From: Panopea generosa
Taxonomy: Eukaryota; Mollusca; Bivalvia; Adapedonta; Hiatellidae
Direction of reading: 5' to 3'
Assembly: GCA_029582155.1 (NCBI GenBank)
Contig: CM055901.1
Location: forward strand, 18,996,680-19,060,679
Length of the DNA stretch: 64,000 nucleotides
The translations under genes and the position numbers were made by a program. The notes beneath the pieces were generated by a model. It was given only the letters and a program-made list of their open reading frames with translations. It had not been told where the DNA came from and did not search any database. Shown in pieces: positions 58,136-64,000 of the stretch; positions within the stretch are counted from its first letter, which is position 1, and each line of letters starts with the position of its first letter.

Positions 58136-59144
58136 TAAAAACTACTTTATATTGTAGCAGACTGGAGGGTGTGAAGAGATATCATCACCAGGACCTCTTT
58201 ACTGACAAATGATGTTTATCAAATGTGACAGTGTTTACCTTAGGCTAAAATACACAGGTTGAATAGAAAAGATGCAATAAACAATGAAACTGATGATTCA
58301 TATTTCAGTATATTACTGATGTAAATAGCACACTTAAGTTTTGCTTTTTGAATAGAATTAAATTCTGTTGTTTTGTGGTAGGTCAGTTGTCAAAAAGTAG
58401 GTTAGTACAGCAGCTTAATCTGATTGTTAATGATCTGATAACTGTTACACCAACATAAACATCAGGTCTTAAAAATGTTAAAGTAAGAAAAGCAGTCATC
58501 ATGATTTTAGACTGGTTCAAGTAAAACTACATATGGTTTCATTGATATTTTGTACAAAATACATAAATAACCAGTAAAAAAACTTAGTTATTTCTTTAAA
58601 ATAGATGCCTGGTACTTTTTTCGCCAACATATTTACGTATATATATTTAAATACTTAATTCAAAGAAAATCATCCAGGCTACTGCTATGGTTACATAAAT
58701 ACTATTATACAATAGATAAATAACCAGTCAAAATTGAGTTACGGTTTTAAGTATTTAATATTCAGCTTACCAGTCAAATTTAAGTATTTGTGTAAACTTT
58801 AAGAAAATGAGGATGAAACAGAAGCCTGCAACAATTTTTTTATGATAACAAATGACACCAGTACTAATGCTCCATCAAATATCCATTTTCACCAAAAAAA
58901 ATTAAAAAATGCATTACTATTAGGCTATTTAAGGTAACTTTACTTTTAAAAATGTTATGATGATAGCCATTATAATTTTTGACTTACCCCCCATAAATGA
59001 TCTTAAATGATGTTTTGCAAAAGGGGGAGGCGTTTATTTAAGTTATGTCAAAAATGTCCATTTTGAAGTGGCATAAAACACACGGCCAGTAATGAGACAT
59101 TTATTAAACTTTAAATTGCTTAAATTCTTTTTTAAAATAAGACC
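58136..59144. other. Nothing recognised
   Basis: About 1 kb of AT-rich DNA with no repeat, exon or structure that I could support. Confidence 0.5.
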
Positions 59145-59360
59145 ACCATTTTCAACACATTTCGGGTTATATATGGCATATCCAGTTTTATTGATGGAAC
59201 AGGACCTCAAAATGAATCTGAGTAAAATCACCTTCCTTCCACAAGTAACTGGCAAACTTTCTCACATAAAGATTTTCTGGACTTGAACCTATGACCTCAG
59301 TGGTGAGAGGTAAGTGATCTATGATGGTGCCTCCTCAGACTACTACTAGGCCATGGTGGA
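59145..59360 (-). mobile_element. SINE family B, reversed
   Basis: CCATTTTCAACACATTTCGG...CTACTAGGCCATGGTGGATCC, with CTTGAACCTATGACC as box B complement. Confidence 0.75.
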
Positions 59361-59394
59361 TCCTTAAATTGTTTCAACCAGACTTGAAATCTAT

Positions 59395-59512
59395 ATGCTA
59401 TTTATATGTAACTTATATGTATTCTATATGTAATTTATATGTAATCTATATGTTGTAATCTATATGTAAGATATATAAAATTTATAGGTAATCATCTATA
59501 TGTATTTAAGAT
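59395..59512 (+). repeat. TCTATATGTAA-type tandem repeat
   Basis: Seven or so imperfect units of 14-17 bases (TCTATATGTAATTTATATG). Confidence 0.75.
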
Positions 59513-59582
59513 CATCTTCCAAATTGTTACTGTGTTAAGTTATTCTATTTTTCATAAAAAATGGTTGGGGGTATTTATCAAG

Positions 59583-59608
59583 TGTGTGTGTGTGTGGGGG
59601 GGGGGGAT
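59583..59608 (+). repeat. GT microsatellite with G run
   Basis: (GT)n followed by ten G residues. Confidence 0.8.
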
Positions 59609-60069
59609 ATTTGTAGGAATACTGTATGTAAACTGCATTGTTTATTAAACACAGTTGTAAGAAAGTTTGTTTCTTAAACAACTACGTTTATCTAATTATT
59701 AAATTTGCCAACGAACAAAATTTATGAATAAAATGCTTATTTATCTTTAACGGCCTTTTTTCATCACTTATCTGTAGCTTGAACTACTTGAACTTTATAA
59801 TAACTTTTCATACAAACCAGAAAGGAAAGAAGCCCGACTCAAATTTAGCCTCAAACGATAGCCGTTAAATGTCCTTTGAGATATGTATCCGTTTTCTGGA
59901 GCAAATAATTTTCATGAATCACAAATGTCTTCCTTAAAGTTACACTAGCATCTGAGTCTCAAATATTTGTGATTTATGAACCCATATAAAGTATCACAGA
60001 AAAACACATGTATCAAAGTTTGACTATGACCTTTGACTCTAAAGCGTTATTGTGTAACTGCAGATTAAT

Positions 60070-60200
60070 TCTTACTGCTGAGGTCTTGGGTTTGAGACCA
60101 GCTTGAAAGTTTGTCAGTTACTTGTGGAAGGAAAGTTGTTTTGCTCAGGTTATCTGAGGTTCTCCTGTTCCATTACAGCTGTATATACCATGCATAAACT
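60070..60200 (+). mobile_element. SINE family B fragment
   Basis: ACTGCTGAGGTCTTGGGTTTG and CAGTTACTTGTGGAAGGAAA. Another small piece lies at 49060-49120. Confidence 0.55.
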
Positions 60201-60838
60201 CAGTTTACCAGTTGTGTGTGGAAACTGGAGATAAAACAATTGGAAAGGGAAATATTGGAGTCCAATTTCATCCATATAAATAAAGAGCCCAACATGAAAA
60301 GATAACAGTTAGATGGATAAACCAGTTGGAGAGATTAGCCAAACAGTTTTGTGGGTGGGAAGACATTCGAATTAAGTATTAATACAAAGTAAAAATTAAG
60401 AACAGTATTGATTTCATCTATTAGGTCATTATAAATAACTGCTACATCATCCAAATTTTTCTTAAAAAGGGGGAGGGGCAGAGACACTTGTAACAAACTC
60501 TTTTTAGTATATATAATTGTCATATAGACTAAGTATCTATATATAAAAAAGTACAATATAGATACTATGTGAACATATATACTGAAAAAAAGAGTTTATG
60601 ACCAGTGCTTGAGGAGGGGGGAAGGATTTTTTGTTTAAATTTCTTCTTATTTTTTTAAAATTTTCTTGTCTTTATAAAAATAAAAAGGGTTGGGGTGTCA
60701 TGAAAATTAGGGGGTGGCGGGAATGATAATCTAGTCAGCAATTTAAATAGCAATTTTATTTTTCGACAAAATGACTTGCCTTATTTGCATTAGGGCTTTT
60801 CTATTATGCATATATGCATTTTTACAATAACACTTACT

Positions 60839-61001
60839 TTACATATTTTGATAAGACAATTCCGTCTTGACAAGAATGGACCACACAATGTTGTCATTGT
60901 TCTTTTTCTTCCCTTTGGACTGTAAGGCTTTGCATTTGGATTTGGAATCCACGTATCCATGTTTTTTTAAGTCTGCCCCCTGTACAACATGACTATAGCA
61001 A
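60839..61001 (-). CDS. Unidentified exon, probably terminal
   Basis: Acceptor tttgtttcag followed by an open frame: CYSHVVQGADLKKHGYVDSK, then SKCKALQSKGKKKNNDNIVW and SILVKTELSYQNM, then TAA. It is lysine-rich and not repeat-like. I do not recognise the family. A GTAAAG donor overlaps the last codon (exon would be 60843-61001), so it could be internal instead. Its end phase does not fit POMGNT1 exon A (45737-45833) or exon 42593-42759, so it is more likely the 3' end of a neighbouring gene that continues beyond 64000. An AATAAA on - at 60755-60760 lies about 80 bases past the stop. Confidence 0.5.
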
Positions 61002-61062
61002 CTGAAACAAATAAAAAACGATTTTAGAAATTTTCTATTTACTTTCATTACAATATATATCA

Positions 61063-61215
61063 TATAAGGCATCCAGTTTTATTGGGAGGAAGAATAAATC
61101 TGAATAAAACCACCATACTTCAGCAAGTAACTGGCAAGGAATTTGGAATGAGCTGGACTCAAACTGACAACTGACTGCAGTGAGAGGCGAGTGATCTGAG
61201 ATTTAGATCACTTTT
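61063..61215 (-). mobile_element. SINE family B, reversed, shortened
   Basis: CATCCAGTTTTATTGGGAGG, CAGCAAGTAACTGGCAAG. It starts about 60 bases upstream of the acceptor of exon 60839-61001. Confidence 0.65.
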
Positions 61216-62054
61216 GGGACCGTTATTCTGCCCGATTCCCAATGGCAAATAGTTTTTTTTATTACCAATCCAAAGTAACAAATTTCCAAATTTCAACATG
61301 CAAAGAAACCAAAAGAAATATTTAGGGGAAAAGTTTGGAAGTTGTTTAATATTATGATTTTAATGTAGTCGTCTACAAGAACATCACATTTTTTATACAT
61401 TTAATATACATTACACAAAATTGTTGTTTTTCTAATTTTGTCACTTTAATAAGTAAACATTACTCAAATAATAATTCATACCTGTTTTAAGAACAACACA
61501 GATAAACTAAAAGATGTTACAATAATTTCTATCAGAATATTTTTTTTTTCTCAGCCATTCTACATTGTAGTGGCCCATTTATTTTCCAATTAACAACATG
61601 GATAATTATATGTTTGAGCAAGAGTAATAAGTTAACAATAACAAAACATGTATTCCATATTTCCATATAAACAATCTTTCACTCATTTTTCACTTGTCAA
61701 GCTTATGTTTTAAGCATTTAGTTTAAAAAAATGGACCTCACAATAGAACAGAAAGAAACAAAGTCTGTGTGCACGGTTACATACGATACAGAAATAATGA
61801 TAAAAATAATAGGTTACATTATGGTTGATGTTATTATCAAGGTCAACTTGGTTGTTTCATTTGTTTTAAAGTACATTTCTTACTTATTAGTCGTGTCTAT
61901 ATTAACTTTTAAAACCAGAACCTGGATAAACTACAAGTTCTAAGACTATGGAAGGAAATTAAAACGAATATTTACCAAATTAATGTTGAAGTAAAGTTTT
62001 GAATTAATTCCATTATATATCGTTCTATATTAAATATAAATAATTCTTCTATAA
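61216..62054. other. Nothing recognised upstream of LINE remnant
   Basis: AT-rich; the 70-codon open frame at 61731-61943 has no recognisable features. Possibly the 3' region of the reversed LINE. Confidence 0.4.
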
Positions 62055-63270
62055 TTAAATGGTAAAGTTATACTGTTCCTTATAAATCATCTTTGTATTT
62101 TTTTGAAGAAATGATCTTGTTGAAAGACATGTCCAGAATAAATGAATAGTGCTTTCCTCTTGATTACAATAAGAACATAGTGAGCTTGGGACAGCTTTAA
62201 TCATTTTTAAATATTTTTTTGTTGGTAAAATTCTATGGTTAATTCTGACTTGACACCATTGTAAGATTGAGCTATATTTATATTTGAAAGGTGATAAGAA
62301 TGTGTCTTTCCACGTTTCCTTGGAAATATTATAGATTTGGTCCCATTTAAATTTTGAAGTGTGTACTTCATCATTATTATTTAAATCGTAAAAATGTTGG
62401 CATCCTTTTTTAGATTTAAAGTATACATTTATATTGGTGGGTAAAAGTGAATTTGGCATCTTTTCATTGTTGATGGTTATGCCATATTTCTTTGCTATTT
62501 TTTTTATTGCTTGTGTTATTCCATGAAACTGTAGATAGTTGTTTTTATATTGTATATTGTTTTAAATTCATTTTCTGTCAAAAGCTCCCCTTTTTCTGAC
62601 AAAATATCATTAATAAAATATATACCCTTTTCATTCCATAACTTATTCATTATGGGTTTTCCACCTACTAGCAATTTGTTATTTTGAAATATTGGTGTCT
62701 GAAGTAAGCGTTCTAAGGTTATTATTTGTTTAACTGCATTTTGCTATTGTGTGATTTAAAAACATCCCATCAGAATGTATTGCTAATTTTGTTTGTTTTT
62801 TGCTGTGTAAGCATTTCTAAAATTGGTAAGATTTGATAAACTAATTTCATGTTCTATTATTCCACTCCAGTTTCCCCCTATATGTAGTAGTCTCCTAATC
62901 CATGTTGCTTTAAGTGCTAAAATAAATGCTTCAATGTTGATCATTTTAAGTCTTCCTTCAATGTATTGTTTGGTGATAATTTTAGTTTAATTTGGCTGTC
63001 CAAATCATAAAAAATTGAACTTATTTCTTTGATTATAATTTATTTTCATTACAATTTGGTAATGCTACAAATATATGATTCAGAATATGCAATATCACTC
63101 TTTTGATAACAGTTATTTTCCCTAATGGAGACAAATATCTTCTTGTCCGTTGTTTAATTTTAGATTTTATAATATTTATTTTTTCTTTTTAATTGATATT
63201 ACTCATTTTGTCTAGATCAACATGAAAATTTATTCCTAACAATTTGAAATTTTTTTTCCCCAATTTAGTT
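62055..63270 (-). pseudogene. Degenerate L1/Tx1-like LINE ORF2, 3' part
   Basis: Read on -: RRYLSPLGKITVIKRVILHI...VALPN, GRLKMINIEAFILALKATWI, RRLLHIGGNW, then after breaks a 134-codon open stretch (62055-62459) with WCQVRINHRILPTKKYLK and the C-terminal zinc-like motif CSYCNQEESTIHLFWTC. Frameshifts separate the blocks, so it is inactive. Confidence 0.88.
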
Positions 63271-63559
63271 TCCATTTTGTTTTATTGTCTGACTACTGTA
63301 TTTCTCAACTCCAATCCATACAATCTGTGTTTTATCAAAATAATCGCATAACCCACCCCACACACGAGATATTTGCAAAATGTGTGATCTCATTCAGTGT
63401 TTCATTAAGAGAAGATTCAGATAATTCAATAATTGTGGATGTGTCGTCTTTTAAATATTAAACTCAGTACTGTTAATTTTAATTCCTTTAATGTTGTTTT
63501 TTTTCTAATTTTAATAGCTGGTATTTCAGAGTGTAGAATAAAGATATTAGGAGATAGCG

Positions 63560-63910
63560 GCCATAACTCCATGAAAAATCATCAAACTGGAAAACAAAGA
63601 CAATATGCACATCTGCACTTGGTAATGATGCATCCTAGCAAGTTTCATTAAATTCCAACATTGGGTTGTAGATGAATAGTGTGGACAAGAATTTGGTCAC
63701 AGACAGAATCAAAAGGCCAAAACTCTGTGAAAAATCACTGAACCGGAAAACAAAGACAGTATGCACATCTGCACTTGGTAATGATGCATTCTAGCAAGTT
63801 TTGTAAAATTCCAACCAGATGTTGTAGAGAAATAGTGCGGACAAGAATTTGGGGACGCACGGACAGACGATGCGGAAACTATATGTTTCCCCTTTGGGGG
63901 AGCATAAAAA
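63560..63910 (+). mobile_element. Tandem-core element family 1, 3' part
   Basis: Two 155-bp core units followed by the 3' end: a short tail, hairpin CCCCtttGGGG (63889-63899), GGAGCAT and AAAAA. GGAGCAT is the inverted complement of the 5' ATGCTCC in the other copies. Confidence 0.85.
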
Positions 63911-64000
63911 GATGAAATATTACCTCCCTGAGTGACTGCTAATGTAGCATTATTATATAGGATGTGAACCCATGATATAATAGAATTACCAAAAGCAAAA

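Larger units (their letters stand above)
59361..60838. other. Gene-poor, simple repeats; possible 3' UTR at its end
   Basis: Contains the 59395 tandem repeat, the GT/G tract and a SINE B fragment. The last 80-100 bases may be the 3' UTR of exon 60839-61001. Confidence 0.45.

Overview
This is an animal nuclear genome window: AT-rich, intron-dense and crowded with transposon debris. The repeats point to a bivalve mollusc. There are tRNA-derived SINEs in many copies, tandem-core elements built like the bivalve 'pearl' elements, and motifs around 'GGGCCATAACT'. The species call is an inference from repeat style; the gene calls rest on reading exons directly.

Two conserved genes lie tail to tail. 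The last five coding exons of ASNA1/GET3 (TRC40), the ATPase that targets tail-anchored membrane proteins, run on the + strand from 1135 to 6212; the P-loop exons lie before the window. A complete POMGNT1 gene (protein O-mannose beta-1,2-N-acetylglucosaminyltransferase 1, family GT13) runs on the - strand from about 44321 or 45833 down to a stop codon at 19047. I could join 19 coding exons with consistent phases, GT donors and AG acceptors. They predict about 658 residues, against about 660 in the vertebrate protein. Three more in-frame exon candidates suggest alternative 5' ends and a 15-codon cassette. About 12.8 kb of repeat-filled DNA (6.3-19.0 kb) separates the two genes.

From 45.8 to 64 kb no complete gene could be read. 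There is a possible terminal exon on + (about 51099) and a well-supported but unidentified exon on - (60839-61001). The rest is repeats: two large tandem-core elements (51.3-52.9 and 53.6-55.3 kb), a third at 56.5-57.8 kb, and a degenerate L1/Tx1-like LINE at 62.0-63.3 kb. A second LINE fragment sits inside a POMGNT1 intron at 38.2-39.5 kb.

Two observations stand out. First, two POMGNT1 exon edges have been copied into tandem arrays. Six copies of the last 48 bases of one exon, five keeping its splice donor, lie at 37.2-37.8 kb. Copies of an acceptor plus exon start lie at 24.7-24.84 kb. Second, four tandem-core repeat families unrelated in sequence share one end design: AAACAAG, then a 5' hairpin, then a GCTC-type motif that is the inverted complement of a 3' terminal GAGC motif. 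The 3' end carries a short hairpin just before it and in most cases ends in CTAA. This suggests a single Helitron/Helentron-like mobilisation system behind several non-autonomous families.
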